The position numbers were made by a program, and so were the translations under genes. Under the pieces are notes generated by a model, which had not been told where the DNA came from, searched no databases, and saw nothing but the letters and a program-made list of their open reading frames with translations. This document shows, piece after piece, positions 51,805-61,661 of a DNA stretch of 64,000 bases (its first letter is position 1; every line of letters starts with the position of its first letter). The DNA lies in contig NZ_CP017057.1 of assembly GCF_001719165.1 (NCBI RefSeq), positions 558,001-622,000 of the forward strand. Reading direction: 5' to 3'. The DNA comes from Erythrobacter litoralis. Its GTDB lineage: Bacteria; Pseudomonadota; Alphaproteobacteria; Sphingomonadales; Sphingomonadaceae.

Positions 51805-54186
51805 ATGAGCCAATTCAGAACACGCTTGCGTGCAGGTCTTGCCGTGGGGGCGGCCTGTCTTGTCCTGCCCGCTGTCGCACAGGCACAGGACGCATCGGAA
51901 GGGGGAGCAGAGGCGACCGCCGACCAGGGCCTGCGCCAGATCGTCGTCACCGCCCAGCGCCGCGCCGAGGCGCAGCAGGACGTGCCGATCGCGATCACCG
52001 CCTTCGACCAGGCCGAGGTCGAGCGTTTCAACGCCCGCGACATTTCCGAGCTGACCGGGCAGGTGCCGAACCTCGTCCTCACCGAAGTCTCGATCGGGCC
52101 CAGCCTTGCGCAGGTCTCCATCCGCGGGGTGAATTCGCAGGATCCGGAAAAAAGCTTCGATCCGGCGGTCGGCACCTTTCTCGACGGGATCTATCTCGGC
52201 ACCTCGGCCTTCAACCTGCTCGACACGTTCGACCTCGAGAGGATCGAAGTGCTGCGCGGGCCGCAGGGCACGCTGTTCGGCCGCAACACGACCGGCGGCG
52301 CATTGAACGCCACCCGCCGCCGCCCGACCGGCGAATTCGGCGCGCGCGGCACGATCACGGTCGGCAATTTCGATACGCTGGATTTCCGCGGCGAGATCAA
52401 CACGCCGCTGATCGGCGACACCGTCTCGATGCTGGTGCGCGGGCAATATCTCACCGATGACGGCTTTTTCTCGAACCCCGCCGGAGGTTCGCGCGGGGCT
52501 AGGGATCGCTGGTCCTTCGGCACCGTGCTCAGGATCGACACGCCCGGCGTTGCGACATTCGACATCATCTACGACCATGCCGAGGACAATTCGGACCTCA
52601 CCCCTTACGTCCCGCGCGGCATTGCCGGGGTCGAGCCGCTGCCGATCGATCTCATCCAGACGACCTTCCCCGTGCCCGCCACGGTCACGCCCGCTTTCGG
52701 GCCGGATGCGCTCTGCCTGATCCAGAACATCTGCGATGATCCGGTCAACCCGGTCTCGACCTCGACCGACCCGCATTTCCTCGACGCGCGGCTCGATGCG
52801 CTGACGGTGACGGGCGACATCTACCTGTCCGACACCCTGACCCTGTCGACCGTGTTCGGGATGCGGGATTCGCGTGAGGAAGTGTTCATCGATTTCGACG
52901 GGTCGAGCGCGACCGCCTTCAACGTGGTGCGCGAACAGGATTACAGCCAGTACAGCGGCGAGATCCGGCTTGCGAGTTCGTTCGACGGGCCGGTCAATTT
53001 CGTCGCGGGCGCGTTCCACTTCCATTCGGAATACAGCCTGAGGCAGGCGATCAAGCTCGACCTGTCGCTGGTCGGCGTGCCGGTCCCGCCCGGGGCCCTG
53101 TTCGTGAACGGGGCCGGAGACGAGGACGATCACGAATCGACCACCACCGCCCTTTTCGCGCAGGCCGACTGGGCCATGACCGACACGCTCACCCTGACGC
53201 TGGGCGGGCGCGCGACCTGGGACGAGAAACAGATCGCCACCCGCTTCTACGATGCCGGCCTGCCGCCCTTCGCGCCCTACCAGATAACCGACGGCATTCC
53301 CGAAGGTCGCCCGCTGACATCGTCCGGCGCGGCGCGCGAGGACTGGTTCGAATTCACTCCCAAGGTGATGCTGACCTGGGAGCCGGACGCGGACATGCTC
53401 TATTACGCCTCGTTCACGCGCGGCTACAATGCGGGCGGGTTCAGCGCGCGTGCGGGCACGGTGCGCGACGTCACGACCCCGTTCGATCCGGAAATCATCG
53501 ACGCCTTCGAACTGGGCGGCAAGCTTGACCTTCTCGATCGCAAGCTGCGCGTGAACGCGGCGCTGTTCTGGAACGAATACAAGGACAAGCAGGAAGAGGC
53601 GATCGAGCCCGGCCCGCCGCCGACCTTCACCTCGACCACGGTGCGCAACGTCGCCGAGGCGCGCATTCGCGGGGCGGAGCTCGAAGTCAGCGCGCTGCCT
53701 TTCGAAGGGCTGAGGCTCGATGCGACGCTCGGCTATCTCGATGCGGAATACACCGATTACGAGGCATTCATCGCGTCCTCGACCTATATCTCGGTCCCGC
53801 CGCAGCCGCCCGGCACGCTGATCCTTGCCGACCTGTCGACGCTGGAACTGCGCAACGCGCCCGAGATCACGGGCAGCTTCGCTGCGACCTACACCGCCGA
53901 TCTCGGCTTTGGCGAACTGCAATTGAACGGCAATGCCCGCTATGTCGGCGAGCGGTTCCAGGAATTCTTCAACTCGCCGCGCGGCCTCGTCGAGGGGCTG
54001 TGGCGGGTGGACAGCTCGGCGACGATCAGTTTCGGCGGGCCGGACAGGGACCTGTTCCGCGTCACCGCCTTCGTCGAGAACCTGTTCGACGAACAGATCA
54101 ATTTCGGCCTTACCAATTCGATCGTGGATTTCGGGACGCTGTCGCCGCCCCGCCTCTACGGCGTCGAATTCGGTTTCGGTTTCTGA
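51805..54186 (+). CDS. TonB-dependent outer-membrane receptor
   Basis: Product of 793 residues. A signal peptide ending VAQAQ, a TonB-box-like IVVTAQRR, a plug domain (about residues 50-170 with VSIRGVNSQDPEKSFDPAVG, IEVLRGPQGTLFGRNTTGG) and a beta-barrel ending in GVEFGFGF with the terminal Phe. It belongs to the sphingomonad receptors that import carbon compounds rather than siderophores, judged by context only. GGGGAGAGG precedes the ATG. A terminator follows. Confidence 0.95.
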   Translation: MSQFRTRLRAGLAVGAACLVLPAVAQAQDASEGGAEATADQGLRQIVVTAQRRAEAQQDVPIAITAFDQAEVERFNARDISELTGQVPNLVLTEVSIGPSLAQVSIRGVNSQDPEKSFDPAVGTFLDGIYLGTSAFNLLDTFDLERIEVLRGPQGTLFGRNTTGGALNATRRRPTGEFGARGTITVGNFDTLDFRGEINTPLIGDTVSMLVRGQYLTDDGFFSNPAGGSRGARDRWSFGTVLRIDTPGVATFDIIYDHAEDNSDLTPYVPRGIAGVEPLPIDLIQTTFPVPATVTPAFGPDALCLIQNICDDPVNPVSTSTDPHFLDARLDALTVTGDIYLSDTLTLSTVFGMRDSREEVFIDFDGSSATAFNVVREQDYSQYSGEIRLASSFDGPVNFVAGAFHFHSEYSLRQAIKLDLSLVGVPVPPGALFVNGAGDEDDHESTTTALFAQADWAMTDTLTLTLGGRATWDEKQIATRFYDAGLPPFAPYQITDGIPEGRPLTSSGAAREDWFEFTPKVMLTWEPDADMLYYASFTRGYNAGGFSARAGTVRDVTTPFDPEIIDAFELGGKLDLLDRKLRVNAALFWNEYKDKQEEAIEPGPPPTFTSTTVRNVAEARIRGAELEVSALPFEGLRLDATLGYLDAEYTDYEAFIASSTYISVPPQPPGTLILADLSTLELRNAPEITGSFAATYTADLGFGELQLNGNARYVGERFQEFFNSPRGLVEGLWRVDSSATISFGGPDRDLFRVTAFVENLFDEQINFGLTNSIVDFGTLSPPRLYGVEFGFGF

Positions 54187-54246
54187 CCGGAGGCCTGCTG
54201 TCATCCCAACCCGTGACGCGATGATCTCTCTGCCACGGATGAAACT

Positions 54247-54283
54247 GGGGCTCCGCATGTCCGTGCGGGGCCCCTTTCTTGTT
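54247..54283 (+). terminator. Rho-independent terminator after the TonB-dependent receptor gene
   Basis: Eleven-base arms (54247-54257 and 54264-54274) with one G-T wobble and a 6-base loop, followed by TTTCTTGTT. Confidence 0.85.
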
Positions 54284-54433
54284 GGAGGGGTTTCGCGTTG
54301 TTGGATCGGCGAAGGGGGTTTCCAACGCAAAATTTCCCGCGAAGACGACCCCGTATGACTTTCATCAACTTGCGCGGCGCGATGGAGGCAGGGCGGCTTG
54401 CCGGGGCGCGGGCTTCGCCCTAGGGGCTTGGCG

Positions 54434-55318
54434 ATGACCGACAAGCCCCACGAACGCGACCTCAAGGATCGCCGATTCTATCGCGCTGGCGAGGAAAGCC
54501 GCTTCGCCGACGAGAACCCGGACCGCACCCCGCAGACCGAACACCCGGCCTACAAGCTCGCCTTTCGCGACACCGATTTCCTGCTGCGCGACGAACTGCG
54601 CCCGGTGCGATTCCAGCTCGAATTGCTGAAGCCGGAAATGCTGCTCGACGAAGCGCGTGTAGGCTCGACGCTGGTGATGTACGGCTCGGCGCGCATCCCT
54701 TCGCCCTCGCAGGTCGAAGCGCGGCTCGAAGCGGCGAAGGAAGGCGACGAATTCGAGCAGACGGTCGCCCAGCGCCTCGCGGAAAAGGCGAAATATTACG
54801 ACGAGGCCTACCGCCTCGCCCGGCTGGTTTCGGAAAAGGCGATCATCGAGGACGGCCAGCGGCAATTCGTGGTGACGACGGGCGGGGGGCCGTCGATCAT
54901 GGAAGCGGGCAATCGCGGGGCGTCGGATGCGGGCAGCGAATCGATCGGGCTCAACATCGTCCTGCCGCACGAACAGGCACCCAACAGCTTCGTGACGCCC
55001 TATCTCAGCTTCCAGTTCCACTACTTCGCGCTTCGCAAGATGCACTTCCTCCTGCGCGCCCGCGCGGTCGCGGTGTTCCCGGGCGGCTTCGGGACGTTCG
55101 ATGAATTCTTCGAGCTTCTTACTCTGGTCCAGACCGGCAAGATGAAGCCGATCCCGATCCTTCTGTTCGGGCACGATTTCTGGACCCGGGTGATCGACTT
55201 CGAAGCGCTGGCCGAGGAAGGCACGATCTCGAAGCGCGACCTCGACCTGTTTCACTGGTGCGAGACGGCCGAGGACGCGTGGGAACACATCGCGGAATTC
55301 TACGAATTGGGGCGCTGA
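54434..55318 (+). CDS. LOG-family protein (TIGR00730-like)
   Basis: Product of 294 residues. The nucleotide-binding signatures GGGPSIMEAGNRGA and PGGFGTFDEFFE identify the LOG/lysine-decarboxylase-like family, some of whose members release cytokinin bases from their ribotides and others of which act as nucleotide 5'-monophosphate nucleosidases. The N-terminal 80 residues extend the core. ATG 54434 is used; the twelve codons upstream are not conserved in type. Confidence 0.9.
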   Translation: MTDKPHERDLKDRRFYRAGEESRFADENPDRTPQTEHPAYKLAFRDTDFLLRDELRPVRFQLELLKPEMLLDEARVGSTLVMYGSARIPSPSQVEARLEAAKEGDEFEQTVAQRLAEKAKYYDEAYRLARLVSEKAIIEDGQRQFVVTTGGGPSIMEAGNRGASDAGSESIGLNIVLPHEQAPNSFVTPYLSFQFHYFALRKMHFLLRARAVAVFPGGFGTFDEFFELLTLVQTGKMKPIPILLFGHDFWTRVIDFEALAEEGTISKRDLDLFHWCETAEDAWEHIAEFYELGR

Positions 55319-55391
55319 TCCTTGACCGGCTGACGCCGGAGCCGCACGCACCAAGGACGCGGGCGCCTCGGCAGCGCCGACACCACTTGGC

Positions 55392-56216
55392 CTAATCCAG
55401 CTTGCGCACCGCCTGGTGGCCGAGCGGCCCACTTCCCGCGCCATAACCCGGCGCCTGCCTTATCGCCTCGATCACGAAACGCCGCGCAAGCCGGACCGCA
55501 TGTTCGAGGCTCTGTCCGTGACCAAGCAGGGTGGCGATGGCGGAGGAAAGGGTGCAGCCCGTTCCGTGGGTGTGCCGCGTCTCTATCCTCGCATGGTCGA
55601 ACTGGACCGATCGTCCCTCGGTCGGGATCAGGATGTCGATGATCCGCGCATCATCGGTGTGGCCTCCCTTCGCCAGCACTGCGCAGCCGAACCCTGCGAC
55701 AAGCTCGCGCGCGGCGCCTTCGACGAGCTCGGTCGTCCTGAGATTGCGGCCGGCGAGATGCTCCAGCTCCGGCAGGTTCGGCGTCACCAGCATGGCGCGC
55801 GCGAACAGGCGCTCCTTCATCGCCTCGACCGCGTCCTCCGCGATCAGCGCCGCGCCCGAAGTCGCGATCATCACCGGATCGAGCACCAGCGGAACGTTGC
55901 TGTCGACCTCCTCCAGAGCCTCGGCGACATGGGCGATGATGTCGGCATCGTGAAGCATCCCGATCTTGATCGCATCGACCCCGATATCGCGGATGCACGA
56001 GCGGATCTGTTCCGCGACGAAGGGGCCGGAGAGCGGCGTGATCGCCTGCACCCCGGTGCTGTTCTGTGCGGTCGCGGCGGTGATCGCGGTCATGCCGTAA
56101 CCGCCGAGCATCGCAATGGTCTTGAGATCGGCCTGTATCCCGGCCCCGCCCGAACTGTCGGAACCGGCGATGGAAAGGATGCGGGGAGGGGCGGGGGGTG
56201 TGCTGTTGGCGCTCAT
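55392..56216 (-). CDS. thiD: Hydroxymethylpyrimidine/phosphomethylpyrimidine kinase
   Basis: Thiamine biosynthesis enzyme phosphorylating HMP and HMP-P, 274 residues. Seen in SIAGSDSSGGAGIQADLKTI, MTAITAATAQNS, VLDPVMIATSG, VLAKGGH and HTHGTGCTLSSAIA (anion hole and catalytic region). No other thiamine gene and no recognisable TPP riboswitch lies next to it. Confidence 0.95.
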   Translation of the reverse strand: MSANSTPPAPPRILSIAGSDSSGGAGIQADLKTIAMLGGYGMTAITAATAQNSTGVQAITPLSGPFVAEQIRSCIRDIGVDAIKIGMLHDADIIAHVAEALEEVDSNVPLVLDPVMIATSGAALIAEDAVEAMKERLFARAMLVTPNLPELEHLAGRNLRTTELVEGAARELVAGFGCAVLAKGGHTDDARIIDILIPTEGRSVQFDHARIETRHTHGTGCTLSSAIATLLGHGQSLEHAVRLARRFVIEAIRQAPGYGAGSGPLGHQAVRKLD

Positions 56217-56299
56217 GACCCGGTGCCATAGCAAGGCCGGGTGCGGGCCGGGACCCTATTCGTGCAAGGCGGATTGAAGCGGCGGCGCGGGGGCCGCGT

Positions 56300-56741
56300 T
56301 CAGCTCCGCTCGGCCTCGCGATATCCCGCCGCCTTTGCCTCGGCCGTGTTGCAGAACACCCTATCGGCGCGCGCCTGGCGGTAGGCGGGGCTGCCGGGCA
56401 TGCGGTAGATCAGTGCGCCCTGTTCGTCTCTCGACCCCTTGATCTCGCACCGGGCACCGCAGGTGACGAAGGCGCAGCGGGTCTTCGAGACTCGCGGCTG
56501 AACGCGCCGTTGTGAAGAACCCTCGGACGACGCCATCCTGGCTGCGCCCCCCCTTGTTCTCGTCGCCGGCGACCGGATCGGCGAGCCTGCCCTGCGCCAC
56601 CGCGATCGGGTTCGCGCCCCGCGCGAGCGCATGGCCTTCCCGCTCCTGCATGGGAGCGAGGGCAGCGGGCAGCAGCATCAGGGACGCGGCGAGTACGAAC
56701 ATTTCGCCAGTGTCGATGAAAGCGTCTTTAGCTTCCGTCAT
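56300..56741 (-). pseudogene. Frameshifted gene for an exported sunset-domain protein
   Basis: The N-terminal part is open in one frame from ATG 56741 (hydrophobic MFVLAASLMLLPAALAP, then ARGANPIAVAQGRLADP). The C-terminal part (CAFVTCGARCEIKGSRDEQG, YRMPGSPAYRQARADR, VFCNTAEAKAAGYREAERS) is in another frame. The C-terminal part resembles the sunset domain of thermonuclease-like proteins. Dropping one base in a run of seven G (minus strand, 56547-56553) joins the two frames into about 146 residues. This is either a real frameshift, a phase-variable tract or a sequencing error. A 78-residue product from ATG 56536 alone is an alternative. Confidence 0.55.
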
Positions 56742-56789
56742 TCGACATCGTTACGGGGTCTTACGTCCGAGTGGGGTTCGGGAGGGCCT

Positions 56790-57020
56790 TCAGCGATCGC
56801 TCCTGAACGTTGGCCGCGTCGAGGGCGTGTGCTTTTCGTGCAGCGCCTTTGCCCGGGTCGGCCGGTCCATCAGCTCTCCCCGGCAATTGGGGCACAGGTC
56901 GTCGAGCTCCTCGGCACAGGAAGCACAAAAGGTGCATTCGAACGAACAGATGAATGCGCCCGGTGCCTCTGCGGGCAGTTCGGTCCCGCAGCGTTCGCAA
57001 TCGGGGCGCATCTCGAGCAT
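56790..57020 (-). CDS. DUF1272 zinc-binding small protein
   Basis: Product of 76 residues beginning MLEMRPDCERCGTELPAEAP, with FICSFECTFCASCAEELDDL and CPNCRGEL; the paired cysteines would bind zinc ions. This is the DUF1272 family, of unknown function. It starts 3 bases after the glmM stop, so it is in that operon. Confidence 0.9.
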   Translation of the reverse strand: MLEMRPDCERCGTELPAEAPGAFICSFECTFCASCAEELDDLCPNCRGELMDRPTRAKALHEKHTPSTRPTFRSDR

Positions 57021-57023
57021 GGC

Positions 57024-58361
57024 TCAGGCCGCCTGCCGGACCGCTTCGCAGATCGAATCGACGACCTGTTCGACCTCGCCCGCATCGTCGCCTTCGGCCA
57101 TGACCCGGATCACCGGTTCCGTGCCGGACGGGCGGATGACGATGCGGCCATGACCCTCTAGCACCCGTTCCGCGTCCGCGATCGCGGCCTTGACGCCCGC
57201 ATCGTCGAGCGGCGCGCCGCCCTCATAACGGACATTCCTGAGCAGCTGGGGGACAGGATCGAACAGGTGCAGGATCTCGCTCGCCGGCTTGTTCTCGCGC
57301 ACGAGGCTGGCGAGCACGCGCAGCGCCGCGACCGTTCCATCGCCGGTGGTCGCATGGTCGAGCAGGATCATGTGGCCCGATTGTTCGCCCCCGACATTGA
57401 AGCCGCCTTCGCGCATCCTTTCGAGCACATAGCGGTCGCCAACCTTGGTGCGTTCGAGGGTGAGGCCGATCCCCGCGAGATAACGTTCGAGCCCGAGATT
57501 GCTCATTACCGTTGCGACCACGCCGCCTCCGGCAAGCGCGCCCTTTTCCTGCATCCGGGTCGCGATCAGGGCCATGATCTGGTCGCCATCGACCGCGCGG
57601 CCTTTCTCATCGACCACGATCAGCCGGTCGGCATCTCCGTCCAATGCGATGCCGATATCGGCCCTTTCCTCGACCACTTTCGCCTGGAGCGCCTCTATCG
57701 CGGTCGATCCGACGCGATCATTGATGTTGGTCCCATCGGGAGAGACGCCCAGGGCGACCACTTCGGCGCCCAATTCCCAGATCGCCGAAGGCGCCACCTG
57801 GTATCCCGCGCCATGGGCGCAATCGACCACGACCTTGAGCCCGTCGAAGCTGATGTCGCTTCCGATCGAACGTTTGACCGCGTGGATATAGCGCCCGCGC
57901 GCATCCTCGATCCGGCGCGCGCGCCCGATCTTCTCGGCTGGCGCGAGCTGCGGTTCGGCATCCATCAGCCGTTCGATCTCGGCCTCGGTCTCGTCCGACA
58001 GCTTGAACCCGTCTGGGCCGAACAGCTTGATCCCGTTATCGGGAAAGAGATTGTGGCTGGCCGAGATCATCACGCCAAGATCGGCGCGCATGTCGCGGGT
58101 GAGCAGGGCGATCGCGGGAGTGGGCAGCGGACCGGTCATGATCACGTCCATGCCGACGCTGGTGAAACCGGCCACCAGCGCGCTTTCCATCATGTAGCCC
58201 GACAGGCGGGTATCCTTGCCGATCACGACCCGGTGACGATGTCCGCCGCGCACGAAATGGGTGCCGGCCGCCTGGCCGACACGCATCGCCGTCGCGGCGG
58301 TCATGATGCCGCCATTGGTGCGTCCGCGGATCCCGTCCGTTCCGAAAAACCTGCGTCCCAT
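57024..58361 (-). CDS. glmM: Phosphoglucosamine mutase
   Basis: Converts glucosamine-6-phosphate to glucosamine-1-phosphate for peptidoglycan and lipopolysaccharide precursors. The 445 residues have the start [14 protein letters not shown], the phosphoserine loop MISASHN, magnesium site ALDGDADR, sugar-binding GGEQSGH and phosphate-binding RPSGTEP. The ATG at 58361 gives the normal family start; the ORF continues upstream but without similarity. Confidence 0.97.
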   Translation of the reverse strand: MGRRFFGTDGIRGRTNGGIMTAATAMRVGQAAGTHFVRGGHRHRVVIGKDTRLSGYMMESALVAGFTSVGMDVIMTGPLPTPAIALLTRDMRADLGVMISASHNLFPDNGIKLFGPDGFKLSDETEAEIERLMDAEPQLAPAEKIGRARRIEDARGRYIHAVKRSIGSDISFDGLKVVVDCAHGAGYQVAPSAIWELGAEVVALGVSPDGTNINDRVGSTAIEALQAKVVEERADIGIALDGDADRLIVVDEKGRAVDGDQIMALIATRMQEKGALAGGGVVATVMSNLGLERYLAGIGLTLERTKVGDRYVLERMREGGFNVGGEQSGHMILLDHATTGDGTVAALRVLASLVRENKPASEILHLFDPVPQLLRNVRYEGGAPLDDAGVKAAIADAERVLEGHGRIVIRPSGTEPVIRVMAEGDDAGEVEQVVDSICEAVRQAA

Positions 58362-58467
58362 GCGGGGCTTGCCCCCTCCCTTGCGGTGTCGATCGATTGC
58401 CAAGCGGGTCATGGCGCGGTTATCGCGGGAAGGGAAGGGCAGCAACCTTGAAAGCGGACGGATTTCC

Positions 58468-59730
58468 TTGAGCGATGCAACAAGGCCCGGGGGCGGGCGA
58501 ACCTATGATCTGGTGACGATCCGTTTGCCGGTGGTGCTGACCTTCGCGGCGCTGGTCGCGGGGCTGGCGGCAGGCGTCGTGCTGGCGGCAAGCGGGCTTG
58601 CGCTCTGGCTGCGCGATGCGATCGCGCTGGTCGGCACCGTGTGGCTGCGCGCGCTGCAGATGACGATCATCCCGCTCGTCGCCTCGCTGCTGGTGCTGGG
58701 CCTATCGCAGATGGTCCGCGCGGCAAGCGCGGGGGCTGCCGCGCGCCGTTTCCTCATGCTGGTCTTCGGCGTGCTGATCGCCGGCGGCGTGTTCACCGCG
58801 GTCATGTTGCCGCTGCTGCTCGAAATCGTCCCGATCCCGCCGAGCGCCGCGGGCTTCCTTGCGGAAGGGGCGGGGCAAGCACAGGAAGTGCCGGGCATTC
58901 TCGACTTTCTCGCAAGCCTGGTCGCGCCCAATATCATCGCCGCCGCGGCCGAGACCGCCATGCTGCCGCTGACGATCTTCTTCGCGCTGTTCGCTCTCGC
59001 CGTCACCCGCCTGCCCGAGGAGCAGGGCGAGCGGCTGCTCGGTTTCTTCCATGCGCTAGCCAATGCCATGCTGCTGATCATCGGCTGGGTGCTGTGGGTG
59101 GCCCCCGCGGGCGTCTTCGCGCTCGCTTTCGGAGTAGGCCTGCGCAGCGGGAGCGGGGCCTTCGCGGCGCTGGCCCATTACATTCTCGTGGTTTCGGCCA
59201 TGGGCGGCTTCGTGCTGGTGCTGGCCTATGTTCTCGCCGCGGTGCTGGGCGGGATTTCCCCGTGGCGTTTCGCGCGGGCGGCGCTGCCCGCACAGGCCGT
59301 GGCGGTTTCGACCCAGAGCTCGCTCGCCAGCCTCCCCGCGATGCTCGATTCGGCCTCGCGACTGGGCCTGCGCGCGGCGACGGCGGAGTTCGTCCTGCCG
59401 CTGGCCGTCGCGATCTTCCGCGCGACCAGTCCCGCGATGAACATGGCCGTCGCGCTCTATGTCGCCGCGCTTGCGGGCGTCGAGATCACTCCCGTCGCTG
59501 CGATTGCAGGCATCCTCGTCGCGCTTGTCATCTCCGTCGGATCGGTAAGCCTGCCCGGATCGATCAGCTTCGTGATCTCGATCGGTCCCATCGCGCTCGC
59601 CATGGGCGTGCCGATCGAGCCGCTCGCGCTGCTGGTCGCGGTCGAGATGCTGCCCGACATCATGCGCACGCTCGCCAATGTGACGATGAACCTCGCCGTC
59701 ACGAGCGCGGTCGACAGGACCGGCAAGTGA
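58468..59730 (+). CDS. Dicarboxylate/cation symporter (SDF family)
   Basis: Membrane protein of about 420 residues with eight or more hydrophobic segments. The family pattern is seen in [20 protein letters not shown], the serine-rich [13 protein letters not shown] (hairpin 1 region) and the [16 protein letters not shown] and [14 protein letters not shown] segments. It would co-transport Na+ or H+ with dicarboxylates or amino acids. The start is uncertain: TTG 58468, ATG 58411 or GTG 58513 are all possible. Confidence 0.85.
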   Translation: MSDATRPGGGRTYDLVTIRLPVVLTFAALVAGLAAGVVLAASGLALWLRDAIALVGTVWLRALQMTIIPLVASLLVLGLSQMVRAASAGAAARRFLMLVFGVLIAGGVFTAVMLPLLLEIVPIPPSAAGFLAEGAGQAQEVPGILDFLASLVAPNIIAAAAETAMLPLTIFFALFALAVTRLPEEQGERLLGFFHALANAMLLIIGWVLWVAPAGVFALAFGVGLRSGSGAFAALAHYILVVSAMGGFVLVLAYVLAAVLGGISPWRFARAALPAQAVAVSTQSSLASLPAMLDSASRLGLRAATAEFVLPLAVAIFRATSPAMNMAVALYVAALAGVEITPVAAIAGILVALVISVGSVSLPGSISFVISIGPIALAMGVPIEPLALLVAVEMLPDIMRTLANVTMNLAVTSAVDRTGK

Positions 59731-59842
59731 TGCAAGCCGGGCGGCACGATCCGCAACCCTCATTTTGCAACCCTTCGCGCGCCCGTGCGTTGATGCTACG
59801 ACCTGGCAACCAGTTCATTCATTGAAACCAACCGGAGGATTT

Positions 59843-60451
59843 ATGGCTTTCCAATTGAGTCCGCTTCCCTATGCCCCCGACGCGCTCGACCCGGCGATTT
59901 CGGCCGAGACGCTGTCGTTCCATCACGGCAAGCACCACCAGGCCTATGTCGACAAGACCAATGCCGCGATTGAGGGCACCGATCATGACGGCAAGCCGCT
60001 CGAAGCCGTGATCGCCGCGGCGCGCGGCAGCAGCGCGGGGCTGTTCAACAATTCCGCGCAGACCTGGAATCACGCCTTCTACTGGAATTCGCTCTCGCCC
60101 GACGGCGGCGAGCCTTCTGCCGAACTCAAGGCCAAGATCGACGAGGCTTTCGGTTCGATGGACGAATTGAAGAAGGCGCTGAAGGAACGCGGCGCGGGCC
60201 ATTTCGCATCCGGCTGGGTGTGGCTCGCGGAAAAGGGCGGCAAGCTCTCGATCGAGGAATCGCACGATGCCGACACGCTCGCCGACAGCGAATTCAATCC
60301 GCTGCTGACGATCGACGTGTGGGAGCACGCCTATTATCTCGATCACCAGAACAAGCGTCCGAGCTATCTCGACGCGGTGGTCGACGGCAAGCTGAACTGG
60401 AAGTTCGCGAGCGAGAATCTCGAGCGCGGATCGACCTGGACCTACGGCTGA
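59843..60451 (+). CDS. sodB: Superoxide dismutase (Fe-type)
   Basis: Product of 202 residues that converts superoxide to hydrogen peroxide and oxygen. Metal ligands are His27, His77 (QTWNHAFYW), Asp158 and His162 (DVWEHAYYLD). Gln73 and the NNSAQTWNHAFYW stretch favour iron. GGAGGA precedes the ATG and a perfect terminator follows. No signal peptide, so cytosolic. Confidence 0.95.
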   Translation: MAFQLSPLPYAPDALDPAISAETLSFHHGKHHQAYVDKTNAAIEGTDHDGKPLEAVIAAARGSSAGLFNNSAQTWNHAFYWNSLSPDGGEPSAELKAKIDEAFGSMDELKKALKERGAGHFASGWVWLAEKGGKLSIEESHDADTLADSEFNPLLTIDVWEHAYYLDHQNKRPSYLDAVVDGKLNWKFASENLERGSTWTYG

Positions 60452-60477
60452 ACCCGATAGGCGAACGCCAATGAAAA

Positions 60478-60511
60478 GGCCCGCCGCACTTCGTGTGCGG
60501 CGGGCCTTTTT
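60478..60511. terminator. Strong bidirectional terminator between sodB and ecfG
   Basis: Perfect 12-bp stem (60478-60489 with 60495-60506) and a 5-base loop, followed by five T on the plus strand and preceded by AAAA, so it can end both sodB and the convergent ecfG transcript. Confidence 0.92.
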
Positions 60512-60547
60512 CATGTGCGGCGATGTTTTCGCGAGCGGTCGCCGCGA

Positions 60548-61177
60548 TCAGCCCTTGGCCGCGGCGACGCCCTTGCCCGCGGCGACATCGTCGAGTTCCT
60601 CGAGGATCGCGCGGTGCGCGGTCGCATCATCGATCGATCGCTGGGGGATGTCGCCATCGGCGAGCATGGAATTGAGCGCGGCGCGGGCGCGGCCCACCCG
60701 GCTCTTGATCGTGCCGACTGCGCAGCCGCAGATCTGTGCGGCCTCTTCATAGGAAAAGCCGCCAGCGCCCACAAGCAGAAGCGCCTCGCGCCTTTCGGGC
60801 GGGAGGGTGAGCAGCGCGCGGTGCATGTCGGACAGGTGGAGCGGTTCCTCCTGGCCCGCAGGCGCGGTTAGGATGCGTTCGGCGACGCCCTCGTCATATT
60901 CGCCGCGGAAACGATTGCGACGCATGTCGGTGAGATAGGCGTTCCTCAGGATCACGAAGGTCCAGGCCCGCATCGAAGTGCCGGGTTCGAACCGGTCCTG
61001 CGCAGCCCATGCCTTGAGCAGGGTTTCCTGCACGAGATCATCGGCCATATCGGGCCGCCCGCACAGGCCGCGCGCAAAGGCGCGCAGATGCGGCACGACC
61101 TCGGTAAGCTCGCGCTTGAAGTCGGCCCGCTGAGCGGGGGTGCGTTCGATCGTCTGCTTTTTTTTCTTCTCGGCCAT
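60548..61177 (-). CDS. ecfG: General stress response sigma factor EcfG
   Basis: ECF sigma factor of 209 residues. Region 2 spans about residues 25-95 (VPHLRAFARGLCGRPDMADD, VQETLLKAWAAQDRF, RAWTFVILRNAYLTDMRR) and region 4 about 130-185 (ALLTLPPERREALLLVGAGG, FSYEEAAQICGCAVGTIKSR). It directs RNA polymerase to GGAAC/CGTT promoters after release from NepR. It overlaps the nepR stop by one base (TAATG), so they are coupled. Confidence 0.95.
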   Translation of the reverse strand: MAEKKKKQTIERTPAQRADFKRELTEVVPHLRAFARGLCGRPDMADDLVQETLLKAWAAQDRFEPGTSMRAWTFVILRNAYLTDMRRNRFRGEYDEGVAERILTAPAGQEEPLHLSDMHRALLTLPPERREALLLVGAGGFSYEEAAQICGCAVGTIKSRVGRARAALNSMLADGDIPQRSIDDATAHRAILEELDDVAAGKGVAAAKG

Positions 61178-61470
61178 TATGCTCCGCTCCCCCGTGACGG
61201 GGGCTGGTCGGATGGGTCGTCGCTCTCGGCGATCTCGTCCGGGTCGCTTTCGTCCAGCTTGTCGAGCAGCGCCCTGAAACTGTCGGGCAGGTCTTCCTCG
61301 ACCACCGAATCGTAAAGCTGCCTGAGGCCGTGACTCCAATCGGGCTGGTCGGCCTTGTCGCCGCTGCCGGTCGCAGCCTTGGCGGGCTTGCCCGGGTCCG
61401 GGGCGTCTTTCGCGGTGCCACTGGCGCCAGCGCGTGCCCCTGCTTCTCTTGATGTTTCCTGTGACGCCAT
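61177..61470 (-). CDS. nepR: Anti-sigma factor NepR
   Basis: Product of 97 residues: an N-terminal disordered, Ala/Gly/Asp-rich half and the NepR helices HGLRQLYDSVVEEDLPDSFR and ALLDKLDES. NepR holds EcfG inactive until phosphorylated PhyR binds it. The ATG at 61470 gives the family size. A GGAAC-N16-CGTT promoter is found about 140 bases upstream, consistent with EcfG autoregulation. Confidence 0.93.
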   Translation of the reverse strand: MASQETSREAGARAGASGTAKDAPDPGKPAKAATGSGDKADQPDWSHGLRQLYDSVVEEDLPDSFRALLDKLDESDPDEIAESDDPSDQPPSRGSGA

Positions 61471-61605
61471 AAGCGTTTCTGTCTGTCCTCGATCCCGTTC
61501 GGCGCGTTCTGCCGAGCTTGCGCAATCCGTGCGGTCCCCCACCGCCATTTGTGGTTCCCATGCCACAACGGGAGAACCGCTGGCACCTGGGAGGCGCGTG
61601 CTGTG

Positions 61606-61632
61606 GGAACGTAGCGCGAGGTGTTTGGTTCC
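61606..61632. promoter_or_regulatory. Back-to-back EcfG-type promoters
   Basis: Minus strand: GGAAC (61632-61628), 16-base spacer, CGTT (61611-61608), the EcfG consensus, facing nepR-ecfG. Plus strand: GGAAC (61606-61610), 16-base spacer, GGTT (61627-61630), facing the histidine kinase gene. The two sites overlap almost completely. Confidence 0.7.
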
Positions 61633-61661
61633 GTCCACACACCAAGGCAAATGCTTTCCCA

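Noticed and set aside
40560..54186. Mobile genomic island or integrated element
   Set aside because: No integrase, transposase, direct repeats or tRNA junction at the ends was found; GC composition resembles the rest of the window.
56217..56299. TPP riboswitch controlling thiD
   Set aside because: The upstream stretch is too short and shows no THI-box-like sequence.
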